From: CAWBOY01 sp963790585
GTDB lineage: Bacteria > Planctomycetota > Planctomycetia > Gemmatales > Gemmataceae
Assembly (NCBI GenBank): GCA_963790585.1
Contig: CAWBOY010000007.1
Span: forward strand, 682,001 to 746,000
Length of the DNA stretch: 64,000 nucleotides
Direction: 5' to 3'
Part shown: positions 9,840 to 17,869 of the stretch, piece by piece
Numbering within the stretch: position 1 is the first letter of the stretch
How the letters are laid out: each line of letters begins with the position of its first letter
Program-made: the position numbers and the translations under genes
Notes under the pieces: generated by a model
Databases searched by the model: none
Told to the model about the DNA's origin: nothing
What the model saw: the letters and a program-made list of their open reading frames with translations, nothing else

Positions 9840-11165
9840 ATGGCTCAGTCGTCGCGAATCATACTCCTTTTCTTGCTGCTTGCCCGGCCGGCGCTGGTCC
9901 GGGCGGACGATGACGCCAAGGCCATCATCGAGCGCGCCATTAAAGCTGGCGGCGGTGCGGAATCTCAATCGTCGCGCGTGCTGCATACGCGACTCAAAGG
10001 AACGAACTTTAACGGTAAACAGGACGGTGATGCCACGTTCGAGGGCGAGAATATCGAGGCCCCCGACGGCCGCGAACGAATGACTCTTCGGCTCGACCTC
10101 ACGGGTACGAAGTATGTCATAATCAGCATCTCAGCAGGCAAAGATAGCTGGACGACCATCAATGACGAGCTAACGGATGCCCTGAACGATCCAGAAGTGG
10201 ATGCCCAGCGCAACCACGTCAACCGCGTGCTCCGGCTATTGCCGCTCTTGCGTGACAAAGACTTTACGTTGACCGCCTTGGGAGAGAGCAAAGTCGAACG
10301 GAAGGACGCGGTCGGAGTCAAAGTCACCTGCAAAGGCCAGCCGGATGTGTCGCTCTTTTTCGACAAGGCCAACGGCCTCTTGCTGAAACACGCCGCGCGC
10401 ATCAAACAGACCACAACGAAGAAAGTGGCTCTCGAAGAGACGTATTACAGCAACTTCCGCGAAGTCAACGACGGAGCAAGCGAGGAACGGGCCCTGAAGG
10501 AGGCCAAGCTAGCAACCGACGCCGCTTCGCTCATCAAAAATCTGCGCGATCAAATCCCCGACCCGGAACGACAGAAGCGAGCGATGGCCTTGGTGCGCCA
10601 GCTCGGCGATGATTCGTTCGCGGAGCGCGAGAAAGCAAGCGAGGAACTCCTCAAGATCGGCAAGCCGGCTCTGGTGCCCGTACGCGATGCTCTGAGCGAT
10701 ATGGACCTCGAGATTCGCCGCCGCGCCAAGGACATTTGCTCGCAGCTGGAAAAAGCGAGCAGCGAGCCGTCGGCCCTTGTCCCGACCATACATCTCCTCG
10801 CCATCAAGCATCCGCCGGGAGCGGTCGAGGTGTTGCTCGACCTTATCCCCACGGCCGACGCGGCCACAGCGCACATCATCAAAGGCGCTCTCGTAGCCCT
10901 GGCCGAGCGCGATGGCAAACCGGATCCGGCGTTGATCAAAGCCCTCGACGACAAAGACCCAAAGCGCCGCGCCGCGGCTGAAGCCGCCTTGGGAAAAGAC
11001 GGCGGCGCATTTATAAAGAAGCCCAATCGACGGCTATATATGCGAGGCATCCTCCTGGCTCGCTCGGTCGCCAGCTTCACCGATGGCGTCCGCGACACCG
11101 TCCTGGAGATCGTCGAGGCGGAATATCGCAATCGGGCTGACGATAAGATCTTTCTCAAGAAGTGA
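9840..11165 (+). CDS. secreted LolA-like domain protein with C-terminal HEAT-type repeats
   Basis: A signal peptide (residues 1 to about 20, ending PALVRA) is followed by KAIIERAIKAGGG and a beta-rich domain of about 200 residues with RVLRLLPLLRDKDFTLTALGESKVERKDAVGVKV and LFFDKANGLLLK. This matches residue for residue in many places the single-domain protein encoded at 11341. From about residue 235 on come helical repeats (LVRQLGDDSFAEREKASEELLKIGKPAL, DALSDMDLEIRRRAKDI) typical of planctomycete HEAT repeats. The beta domain suggests a lipoprotein-carrier (LolA/LolB) fold. Function is unknown. GGGAGG precedes the ATG. Confidence 0.72.
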   Translation: MAQSSRIILLFLLLARPALVRADDDAKAIIERAIKAGGGAESQSSRVLHTRLKGTNFNGKQDGDATFEGENIEAPDGRERMTLRLDLTGTKYVIISISAGKDSWTTINDELTDALNDPEVDAQRNHVNRVLRLLPLLRDKDFTLTALGESKVERKDAVGVKVTCKGQPDVSLFFDKANGLLLKHAARIKQTTTKKVALEETYYSNFREVNDGASEERALKEAKLATDAASLIKNLRDQIPDPERQKRAMALVRQLGDDSFAEREKASEELLKIGKPALVPVRDALSDMDLEIRRRAKDICSQLEKASSEPSALVPTIHLLAIKHPPGAVEVLLDLIPTADAATAHIIKGALVALAERDGKPDPALIKALDDKDPKRRAAAEAALGKDGGAFIKKPNRRLYMRGILLARSVASFTDGVRDTVLEIVEAEYRNRADDKIFLKK

Positions 11166-11176
11166 GACACACGAGT

Positions 11177-11306
11177 AGTGCTCCGTCCAGACTAAATTTA
11201 CGGGTGGAACAGACATTCCTGTCTGTGCGGGAACCGACGAATGTGCCTTTTGCTGCACAGACAGGAATGTCTGTTCCACCCGTAAATTTAGTCTAGACGG
11301 GGCACT
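11177..11306. repeat. 130-bp inverted-repeat element, copy 2
   Basis: This is nearly identical to 9177-9306, with about five differences over 130 bp. Two of them are paired across the stem: GGCAC/GTGCC in copy 1 is GGAAC/GTTCC here. Copy 2 has slightly better matched outer arms. It sits between two paralogous genes, 11 bp after the stop of the first. Confidence 0.92.
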
Positions 11307-11340
11307 GGTTTTCCTTTCTCTTTAACGCAAGGAGGCGACA

Positions 11341-12084
11341 ATGGCACGAATGCTTTCTCTGATCGTTCTGGCACTCTTGCCAGGGCGCATGTTGGCCCAA
11401 GAAATAACCCCAAAAGAGATCGTCGAACGCGCCATAACCGCCCACGGCGGCATGGAACGGCTGGGCAAGGCCCGCGCCGATTGGGTGCGCGTCAAGGGCG
11501 TGTTGTGGATCAATGCCCACCAGTATGCCTTTACGGGCGAATCGATCGTGCAGCTACCCGGGCAGTTCAAGAGCACGACCAAGATTGCCACCGAAGGCGG
11601 CCCGCAGACCGTGTCGCAGTCCTATACCAACGAGACGGCGCGAGCGTTCATCAATGGCAAGGCCGAGGCCAAGATACCGATGAACACCGAGGCCGAGATC
11701 CGCGCGGTCATGCATCTGGATCGCGCCATCCGGCTCGTGCCGCTCATTACCGACAAGGATTTTCAGCTCATTGCGTTGGGCGAGGTGAAAGTCGAGGGTC
11801 GCCCCGCTCTGGGCGTGAAAGTCTTGGCCAAGGGCCAACGCGAGCTGCGTCTCTTTTTCGACAAGGAAAAAGGCTGGCTCATCAAAACCGAACACGCCCT
11901 CGACAACAGCACGGATAAAGAAGTGTTACAAGAAGAGTTTTACAGCGACTACCAAGACTACGCCGGCTACAAACGACCATCAAGATTGACCGTCCACCGC
12001 GAAGGCAAGAAAGTCCTCGACGCCGACGTGGTCGAGGTGAAGTATTATGAGAAGATTGAGGATGAGGTGTTTACGAAACCGTGA
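11341..12084 (+). CDS. secreted LolA-like domain protein, paralogue of the preceding gene
   Basis: The protein has 247 residues with a signal peptide (cleavage probably after MLAQ) and one domain. It starts KEIVERAITAHGG, has AIRLVPLITDKDFQLIALGEVKVEGRPALGVKV and LRLFFDKEKGWLIK, and ends in VVEVKYYEKIEDEVF. It aligns throughout with residues 20-220 of the protein encoded at 9840, including the phrase about lysine-specified beta strands before EEFYSDY, but lacks the HEAT part. The two probably arose by tandem duplication. AGGAGG lies 6 bp before the ATG, a strong ribosome-binding site. Substrate and function are unknown. Confidence 0.75.
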   Translation: MARMLSLIVLALLPGRMLAQEITPKEIVERAITAHGGMERLGKARADWVRVKGVLWINAHQYAFTGESIVQLPGQFKSTTKIATEGGPQTVSQSYTNETARAFINGKAEAKIPMNTEAEIRAVMHLDRAIRLVPLITDKDFQLIALGEVKVEGRPALGVKVLAKGQRELRLFFDKEKGWLIKTEHALDNSTDKEVLQEEFYSDYQDYAGYKRPSRLTVHREGKKVLDADVVEVKYYEKIEDEVFTKP

Positions 12085-12104
12085 GGTAATCGGCGGCGCG
12101 AGCC

Positions 12105-12158
12105 TTTCTAAGGATTGCCAACGTTGGCAATCCTTAGAAACGTTGGCAATCCTTAGAA
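12105..12158. repeat. 36-bp perfect palindrome plus a half copy
   Basis: Positions 12105-12140 form an uninterrupted palindrome centred on GCCAACGTTGGC, with arms beginning TTTCTAAGGATT. Half of it is repeated at 12141-12158. A related palindrome with the same centre is at 15852-15873. Confidence 0.85.
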
Positions 12159-12286
12159 TTCTGCTAAATCTTTGCAGGGAAATCACTTAATGGATTGCAT
12201 TGCGCGCGCCGCACACTCAACTCCCCTGGACTGTCCACCCGATTCTGTCAGGAAATGGCCACGCTGAGATAGAGTCGACAATGATC

Positions 12287-12964
12287 TCAATCTTGCTTCG
12301 CCTCAGGTGCTGGCGGTGCAGTAGACGTCGTCTGTCCTGGGAGACGTCGTTTGAGTTCCCCCACAAGTTTGCGAAAGGAGCGGGAGGAATTCTTGCACTC
12401 CTCTAGATCCATCTTCGCGACGAATCGCGCCTGATCGACGGTTTCCTTGTACTTTCGTGACAAATGCTTCTTTAGCCATGATTTGCCCAGTCGATCTCCT
12501 TCCGGGTCTTTCGACTTTGGAAGGTCAGAAGCGAGACCGTTCTGGTCCCGCAAGGAATGAGCAGCAGCGGCGAACCAAGTCTCGAACATCACATTGGGCA
12601 ACACACAGGCGATCTCGGTAGCAGGATCCGAACGCTCTTTTCTGGCCGTCGCTACTAGCGCCGGCGCCCTTGTCATCGGACAGTTTTCTTCGAGTCCTTC
12701 CGTGTCGACCATGATGAGCAACAGGCGGCGGAAATCGGTTTGCTCCGTGGTATGAACCGTGGCATGAAGCTTGATCGCGGCTGCTTTCACGACAGATCGC
12801 AGCTCTTCGCCTCCGGCAGAAAGCAATTGGCCCTGCTTTCCACGCCAGGGAATGACCTCAATGTAATCGCCTCGCAAGAGATCGTACCAAATCCGTTCTA
12901 GCAAGGTTCGTATCGCGCCATCTTCGCCATGCCCTTCCACAATGACGACAACTCGCAAAGGCAT
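12287..12964 (-). CDS. DUF4276 family protein, TOPRIM-like
   Basis: The 225-residue protein starts MPLRVVVIVEGHGEDGAIRTLL, the first strand and acidic residue of a TOPRIM-like fold. A second acidic motif follows in RLLLIMVDTEGLEE, and then SDPATEIACVLPNVMFETWF, typical of DUF4276. The C-terminal tail is basic and then proline-rich. The ATG at 12964 is chosen over upstream starts because it begins at the family N-terminus and overlaps the end of the ATPase gene to within one base, indicating translational coupling. DUF4276 genes commonly follow AAA ATPase genes, and such ATPase + TOPRIM pairs resemble OLD/Gabija/PARIS-type defence modules. A nuclease role is an inference. Confidence 0.82.
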   Translation of the reverse strand: MPLRVVVIVEGHGEDGAIRTLLERIWYDLLRGDYIEVIPWRGKQGQLLSAGGEELRSVVKAAAIKLHATVHTTEQTDFRRLLLIMVDTEGLEENCPMTRAPALVATARKERSDPATEIACVLPNVMFETWFAAAAHSLRDQNGLASDLPKSKDPEGDRLGKSWLKKHLSRKYKETVDQARFVAKMDLEECKNSSRSFRKLVGELKRRLPGQTTSTAPPAPEAKQD

Positions 12965-12965
12965 T

Positions 12966-14399
12966 TCAGACCCCTTGCTGCGTGAGTTGGTCTTGTCGTC
13001 GTAGGTCGGCCTCATCAAGATCGAGCCTGTCCATTCTTTGAAGGTCTGCCAGCGAGTAAAGCTCGTTCTCAATGATCTCATGACTGGCCGGATCCAAAGG
13101 CGTAAGCTGCGTCTTCCCATCCCGATTCCGAACAACAAGCACTTGGCCGGAGTTTATGTCTCGTCCAGACAGCAGGTCAGCGCTGTGCGTGGTGACGATG
13201 ATCTGCGTCTGCTGGGTCGCATCATCTAAAGCGTCCACCAGGGCCCGCATGGCTGCCGGGTGTAACGCCGTTTCCGGTTCCTCGATACCAACAACGCTAG
13301 GACCAGAAGGATGATGGATTTGAAAGACGGCGATGAGCGCTGCCAACGCTCGAATTGTGCCATCAGACATGCTCGATGCATCGAACTCCTGTGTATTACC
13401 GTTGGCACCTTGGCGCACGGTGAATTTTACCGTCTCAAAATCTCCGTAGTGTTGTACATCAAAGCCGTCGACCTCCTCGGCGATCAGCTTGAGATAGTCT
13501 CGCACCCGCTCCACGGACGCGGGGTCAGTCTCCTTTAGCCCTTCAATTACACTCGCCAAGTTTCGGCCATCGCGTGCGAGCAACCAGCCGGGAGTGGGCT
13601 TCTGGACAGTTCGGATCGCCTCGGGATGAAAATTGTGGAACGCCATGAATCGCAAACCGTCGGAAAGGTCCAGGAAGGGTTGAAATCCAAGCAGGCTCAG
13701 GAGGCAGAGATCTGAGCGCCGATCAGCGATCATTCGCAGCGACTCCTCGGCAACCACCGACGCGAATTTGTCACCGTTCCAGCGCAACGCATTCACATTG
13801 CCGTAGGAGCTAATTGCTCCATTCCACGTACTGCTCTTTGAGGTGTTCGGTTGCGGTGCAGGCCGCCCAAGATCGAACCCACCTAGTTTTCCATCGGGAT
13901 CGGCGGTCTCATGGGCGAGAACAAGCGATTCATGCGTGATGACGGGCAAAAAATTTATACCGCCCAAGACCTCCAGCGAATAGTGTGCTAAGAATGAGTT
14001 ACCCGTGAGCTTGGGGTATTGCGCAGTCGAAGAAGGCGGCAAGTTCTTACTTTCGTCCGAAAAGCTTCGAGCAATGGCATGTCCGCAGGCGAAGCCAGCT
14101 TCAATTTCGATTGTGATCGAAGCTTGAGGTGCATTCCGCGAGACGACGGCGTTCCATCCCCCGCGTCGCTTTATTGCCTCGGCAACGCCTACATCGACTA
14201 CCTCGGACAGGAACGCCAGCGCATCGAGGAAGTTGCTCTTACCGGCGGCATTTCGGCCAACGAGGATGGTAAAAGGTTGCAGGGGCACATCACAAAAATC
14301 GATGCTCTTAAAGTTGCGGATACGAACGCGCCGGAGAAACGCCGGCCTCGTCCACCGATCCTGCTCGACGTCTTCCATCTTGGTCTCTAAGGTCGGCAT
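12966..14399 (-). CDS. AAA family ATPase (AAA_21, OLD/RecF-like), partner of DUF4276
   Basis: This SMC/RecF-type ATPase starts RVRIRNFKSIDFCDVPLQPF and has Walker A GRNAAGKSN. Late in the protein come the signature SSMSDGTIRALAAL, Walker B SVVGIEEPETALHPAA and the switch histidine in TTHSADLLSG. The central part (about residues 110-330) is a variable insert. The ATG at 14399, behind AAGGGTGGGG, is preferred over the GTG at 14408. The next gene encodes the TOPRIM-like DUF4276 protein and starts at its stop, so the two form an operon. By analogy with OLD split in two genes, the ATPase may sense or load and the TOPRIM partner may cut. The frame is intact. Confidence 0.87.
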   Translation of the reverse strand: MPTLETKMEDVEQDRWTRPAFLRRVRIRNFKSIDFCDVPLQPFTILVGRNAAGKSNFLDALAFLSEVVDVGVAEAIKRRGGWNAVVSRNAPQASITIEIEAGFACGHAIARSFSDESKNLPPSSTAQYPKLTGNSFLAHYSLEVLGGINFLPVITHESLVLAHETADPDGKLGGFDLGRPAPQPNTSKSSTWNGAISSYGNVNALRWNGDKFASVVAEESLRMIADRRSDLCLLSLLGFQPFLDLSDGLRFMAFHNFHPEAIRTVQKPTPGWLLARDGRNLASVIEGLKETDPASVERVRDYLKLIAEEVDGFDVQHYGDFETVKFTVRQGANGNTQEFDASSMSDGTIRALAALIAVFQIHHPSGPSVVGIEEPETALHPAAMRALVDALDDATQQTQIIVTTHSADLLSGRDINSGQVLVVRNRDGKTQLTPLDPASHEIIENELYSLADLQRMDRLDLDEADLRRQDQLTQQGV

Positions 14400-14581
14400 G
14401 ATCCCCACCCTTCATCCCGATCGCCTGCAGGCCAATTCGTTGAATGATTCTATCACATTCAAGTTATGCGTTGTTGGAGTCGGATGGTATGTCGGTAAAC
14501 CCCTTGGACCGTTGGCGCTGAACGTGAACCCGTTTGGCGAGGTATGAATGCAGAGTATAAAAGAAGACAAGAAGAAGCTGT

Positions 14582-14997
14582 TCACGAAATAAGTGCATTC
14601 GCCAGCTTCGAGTACCAATCCCACGAATCGGATAATTCAGGCAAGAGTCTCTTCATTGCCGTGAAGAACTGTATAGCTCCCTCGGCTAGGGGAGGTATCA
14701 TTGAATCGATATTAAATCTCTGACTAGTTTCACCGACGGTCACTTCAACCGCATAAGTGGATATCGGCTTAAGGCGCAATCGAAGTGGTTGATCTGGAAA
14801 AAACGATTCATACTCTTCCCGGCGTTTTACTTTCGACAATCCTTCTAAAATGTAGGCCCATAGCTGATCAACTAAATCCAGTGCTCCATCCTGAATATAT
14901 CTCGATTGTCAATTCGGCAACAAATCGCACCTTCTATGTAGTCCTTATCCGGCAGTGGGCCAGCAAATTCCGAAATAGGAATAAACTGCTGGTCCAT
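14582..14997 (-). CDS. hypothetical protein (frameshifted)
   Basis: An unrecognised small protein of about 138 residues is split in two frames. The N-terminal part from an ATG at 14997 reads MDQQFIPISEFAGPLPDKDY and continues to RIDNRDIF. The C-terminal part reads QDGALDLVDQLWAYILEGLSKVKRREEYESFF and ends at 14582. Adding one base near 14897 joins them. The composition is acidic and soluble, without a signal peptide or membrane segment. It lies between the ATPase pair and the CPBP protease, on the same strand, and could belong to the same accessory module. No family is recognised. Confidence 0.5.
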
Positions 14998-15111
14998 TTT
15001 CACATAAGTATCGACTTCGCTTTCGTGCGTCACTTGCTGCAATTCTTTGTTGAGTTACTCGGCAGGAACAAAAAGAGGGACGCAGCTTTTTGGCTAACCT
15101 ACCGGGTCAAC

Positions 15112-15759
15112 TCAAGTCGTTTGTCCAATTCCGTGGACGATGATCCAAAAGATCGTCGCATCGGCGCAAACGTGAGCTAGGACCGGCGCTCCCAGGCCGC
15201 CCGCGCTTTGCCGCAAAATGCCGAGCAACAATCCATAAATTCCGGCGAGCGCCACGCCAAGGTATCCTTGTGGGTAACCCTGCGTATGTATGGCTCCGAA
15301 CAGCACGGCTTGGGCTATGAGCGCACCACCGAGTTCCGATTGCGCTATCAAAGAGTCGAACAAGACGCCGCGAAAGACGATCTCCTCGAGTACCGCGTTG
15401 ACTATGGAGAAGATCGCACCGATCAGAACCAAAGGCAAGGGCAGTCCGAGTGGTAGTTTCTCAGCTAGGGGAATCAGTTCGGGCTGAAAAATTACGTTGA
15501 AAAGAATTAAGACCGCTGAGGAAAGCAGAACGATCGCGCCCGTCGCCAACAAGATCGCTGGCCGCAGACTGCCGACCCGGTTCCAGCGAAGTGCTTGACG
15601 TAGCGGGGCGAACAGCACGACGATCAGGATGTAAGCGGATATCGGAGCCAGGAGATGCCAGGGCCAATTTTGGAGTTGGGGGAGGAGAAGAGTCAGAGCC
15701 AGAAGCAGTAGGAGCAGCCCGCCGTGGAGATCTTGGAGGTCAGCGGACGAGGATGTCAT
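15112..15759 (-). CDS. CPBP family intramembrane glutamic endopeptidase (Rce1/Abi type)
   Basis: About seven hydrophobic helices are predicted, and the three CPBP motifs are visible: EEIVFRGVLF (the catalytic Glu-Glu and Arg), FGAIHTQGYPQG (His) and PVLAHVCADATIF (His, Asn replaced by Ala-Asp). The family cleaves in or near the membrane. Bacterial members act in bacteriocin immunity and maturation and other processing. The ATG at 15759 is taken as start; an ATG at 15810 would add 17 residues and cannot be excluded. Its position in a region of defence-like and rearranged genes is suggestive but not proof of a defence role. Confidence 0.85.
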   Translation of the reverse strand: MTSSSADLQDLHGGLLLLLLALTLLLPQLQNWPWHLLAPISAYILIVVLFAPLRQALRWNRVGSLRPAILLATGAIVLLSSAVLILFNVIFQPELIPLAEKLPLGLPLPLVLIGAIFSIVNAVLEEIVFRGVLFDSLIAQSELGGALIAQAVLFGAIHTQGYPQGYLGVALAGIYGLLLGILRQSAGGLGAPVLAHVCADATIFWIIVHGIGQTT

Positions 15760-15851
15760 GGGCTTACCAGGTAAGTACACCTTCCCAGAAACGGAGGAAC
15801 AGTCATCCACTCGGTGCCGACAGCCTTTCTAAGGACCGCCAAGGATGCTTA

Positions 15852-15873
15852 GTACCGCCAACGTTGGCGGTAC
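15852..15873. repeat. 22-bp perfect palindrome, GCCAACGTTGGC family
   Basis: The palindrome reads outward from GCCAACGTTGGC with arms GTACC/GGTAC. The preceding stretch CAGCCTTTCTAAGGAC matches the arm of the palindrome at 12105, and GTGCCGCCAA at 15934-15943 is a further partial copy. Confidence 0.75.
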
Positions 15874-16034
15874 TTCGATTTCGACGTAACCTATTTATTT
15901 TTATACTGTTATGGTCCGGCCATTCTTAGTGCCGCCAACCGCCACGCGGACAGGGTCATAGGCGACTTCTGTACATAGTATGCACAATTACAGAGTTTAG
16001 CAGGTGATTTATCGCTGTTCATTTCAGTACCTTT

Positions 16035-16840
16035 TCAACTTCCGACAGCTGTCTGCGACTCAAGCTGTTGGCGAAAGTCGTCGACTGTGGCCGAGGAGTA
16101 AGCTGATTTTAGTAAACGGCGCAAAACCGTCAGATCTTTCACTTTGTCAAGCGTGGGCAGCAGTTGTAGCCCTACGGCCCCATACTTTTCTTCAAGGTAA
16201 GACACAATGGAGTCGCGTACGCCGAGAATTTGTCCCTCGTTCAACAGTTCTTCCGCATGCTTTTCCTTTAAGAACCGTTCATAACTGGTCACATAAGGCA
16301 TTTGTTTCTCCTTCTCGTATTGCAAGAGTTCTTCTCCAACAATCTTTTCTATGTCGCGAGGCAGATCCATCATCCAGTCGATGAGCCGGAACAGCTGGCG
16401 TATGGTCTCGGTGGTCAAGCCGCGATTGAGCAGTCCTTTTATTAATCGAATCTTTACGGCTTTGCGCGTCGCGGGGTCGTGCCGAGTGGCCATCGTTTGC
16501 AAGTGGGCCAGCGCAATCAAGCCGAAGGGATTCATCTCGGCTTCGAGGGCGGCTAAGTCTCGATTATAATCCAGAAGCTTGACGGTGGGAAACTCGAGCC
16601 GCAGGCGGCAGCCCCATAGCTCGAAGGTGTACTCGGTAGGTCGCCACGATGGGCGATCGTCGCCCAAAACAGCCAGGCTGACGATGGGACGCGAAAAACG
16701 GTCGAAGAGACGATAGTGATAGACGAACATGCGTTTGGCGAACTCTTCGTCCTGTTGGCTCTGAACTTCGATGTGAATGACAATCCAAGTCTCTTCACCA
16801 TCGTTACGCCAGACGCGGACGACTTTGTCAGCCGTGCCGA
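16035..16840 (-). pseudogene. Rpn-family recombination-promoting nuclease / putative transposase, 5'-truncated
   Basis: The sequence matches the planctomycete/cyanobacterial Rpn-type nuclease family (PD-(D/E)XK fold): ADKVVRVWRNDGEETWIVIHIEVQ, FAKRMFVYHYRLFDRFSRPIVSLAVLGD and TEYTFELWGCRLRLEFPTVKLLDY. The C-terminal region (YEKEKQMPYVTSYERF onward) is complete. The N-terminal 50-60 residues normally present are missing: the frame runs back into the 3' end of the DUF29 gene and meets a stop at 16875. No convincing start precedes the conserved part; an ATG at 16730 exists but would remove the first catalytic strand. A 200-bp fragment of a close relative is at 21575. Confidence 0.78.
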
Positions 16841-16864
16841 AAGAGGTCAGACCCCCGCACAGCT

Positions 16865-17318
16865 CTAAACATTCTCACCTTGATCGACCAAAGCATCCTC
16901 CAAGTCCCACGGACATTTCTCCGGGGATGCCTCGCGCGCCAAACCCGTCTCCGCCGCTGCTTGCTTACGGGCTTCTTCATAGGCATCGTCAAAAACAGCG
17001 AGCGCAATGATTTGCGAGCGAGCCGCTTTCCAAGAGTTGACGCAGCTCTCGTTGCTGTTCGACGATCGTTCCCCGCCACGATCCGGATCTGTTGGCGGGC
17101 TGCATTCGCCACTTCAACAAATGCGCAAGTAGGATGACCAGACGGCTGAACACCTCTCGCCTATCCCGCCGGGCCATATCGGTTAGGTACTCCGCCAGAT
17201 TTGTCGTGTCGAGTTGGTCAAAGTGGCCGCCGCGGATCAGCTCAGCCGTTTGATCCAGCCATGCCGTTTCGTCTGTCTCATAGAGGGCGGCCAAAGTCTG
17301 AGTCGCTGTTTGGATCAC
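16865..17318 (-). CDS. DUF29 family protein (frameshifted)
   Basis: The N-terminal part reads LAALYETDETAWLDQTAELIRGGHFDQLD, RRDRREVFSRLVILLAHLLKW and GSWRGTIVEQQRELRQLLE, the DUF29 pattern. After an indel near 17005 the family C-terminus continues in another frame as DAYEEARKQAAAETGL and PEKCPWDLEDAL, ending with TAG at 16865. The protein would be about 150 residues, the normal family length. DUF29 has no known function and is common in planctomycetes and cyanobacteria, often beside Rpn-type genes as here. Confidence 0.82.
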
Positions 17319-17541
17319 GACATCCTCTTCTCAAAACTCGCCGAACGTTCGACGATCGCGCGTAGGTGTAGCAGTGCATAGAAAGGCCATTATTCAATCC
17401 CCTACTTCTTCGAGGTCTCTAGTCCCCCCACGATTTTCCCCCTCTGGTATTCTGCCCTAGGCAATGTAAAATGCAATCGAGTAACACCTGACCCACCGGG
17501 TCGCCTTATTGGCGCCCATTACCATAGTTAGGGGATCTGTC

Positions 17542-17793
17542 ATGGCCAAAGCTGCGGCCAAGCCGCGAAAGAAGCTGCCTCGGCAGCTGGCCGTCGTCCG
17601 CGCGGACAATTGCACGGGCTGCGAGGCCTGCATTGAGGTCTGCCCGGTCGATTGCATTTATAAAGTCGAGGGCGAGGAGCTGCCTGGGCTGCAAACCTCC
17701 GCTGTAGCAAAGTTCGATTCGCACGATCCTCGCCCCATGCCCTTCCACAATGACGACAACTCGCAAAGGCATTTCAGACCCCTTGCTGCGTGA
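17542..17793 (+). pseudogene. truncated duplicate of 4Fe-4S ferredoxin gene
   Basis: Positions 17436-17698, including about 100 bp upstream and the first 52 codons, are almost identical to 21778-22040 in front of and within the intact ferredoxin. The first cluster motif CTGCEACIEVCPVDC is kept. At 17699 the homology stops abruptly and the frame runs into antisense sequence of a decayed DUF4276-AAA locus, adding about 30 unrelated residues before the stop. The second 4Fe-4S cluster motif is lost. The protein is unlikely to work. Confidence 0.88.
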
Positions 17794-17869
17794 GTTGGTC
17801 TTGTCGTCGTAGGCCCGCGTCATCGAGATCAAGCCTGTCCATTCTTTGCAGGTCCGCCAGTGAGTAAAG
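17699..17869 (-). pseudogene. remnant of a second DUF4276-AAA ATPase locus
   Basis: This segment aligns without gaps to 12891-13061. It covers the start of a DUF4276 gene (MPLRVVVIVEGHG is still readable) and the end of an AAA ATPase gene (LADLQRMDRLDLDDAGLRRQDQLTQQGV). Identity by eye is roughly 85-90%, so it is an older copy or came from a related locus. It starts exactly where the ferredoxin duplication ends. Confidence 0.82.

Noticed and set aside
12965..13138. N-terminal extension of the DUF4276 gene
   Set aside because: The extension is the other frame of the ATPase gene's 3' end. The ATG at 12964 fits the family start and couples to the ATPase stop.
14785..15180. 131-codon plus-strand frame
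   Set aside because: It overlaps the ends of two minus-strand genes (the split hypothetical gene and CPBP) in antisense and resembles nothing.
16553..17112. Arg/Ser-rich frames over the Rpn and DUF29 genes
   Set aside because: They are out-of-frame readings of the Rpn and DUF29 sequences; the proteins' conserved residues lie in the other frames.
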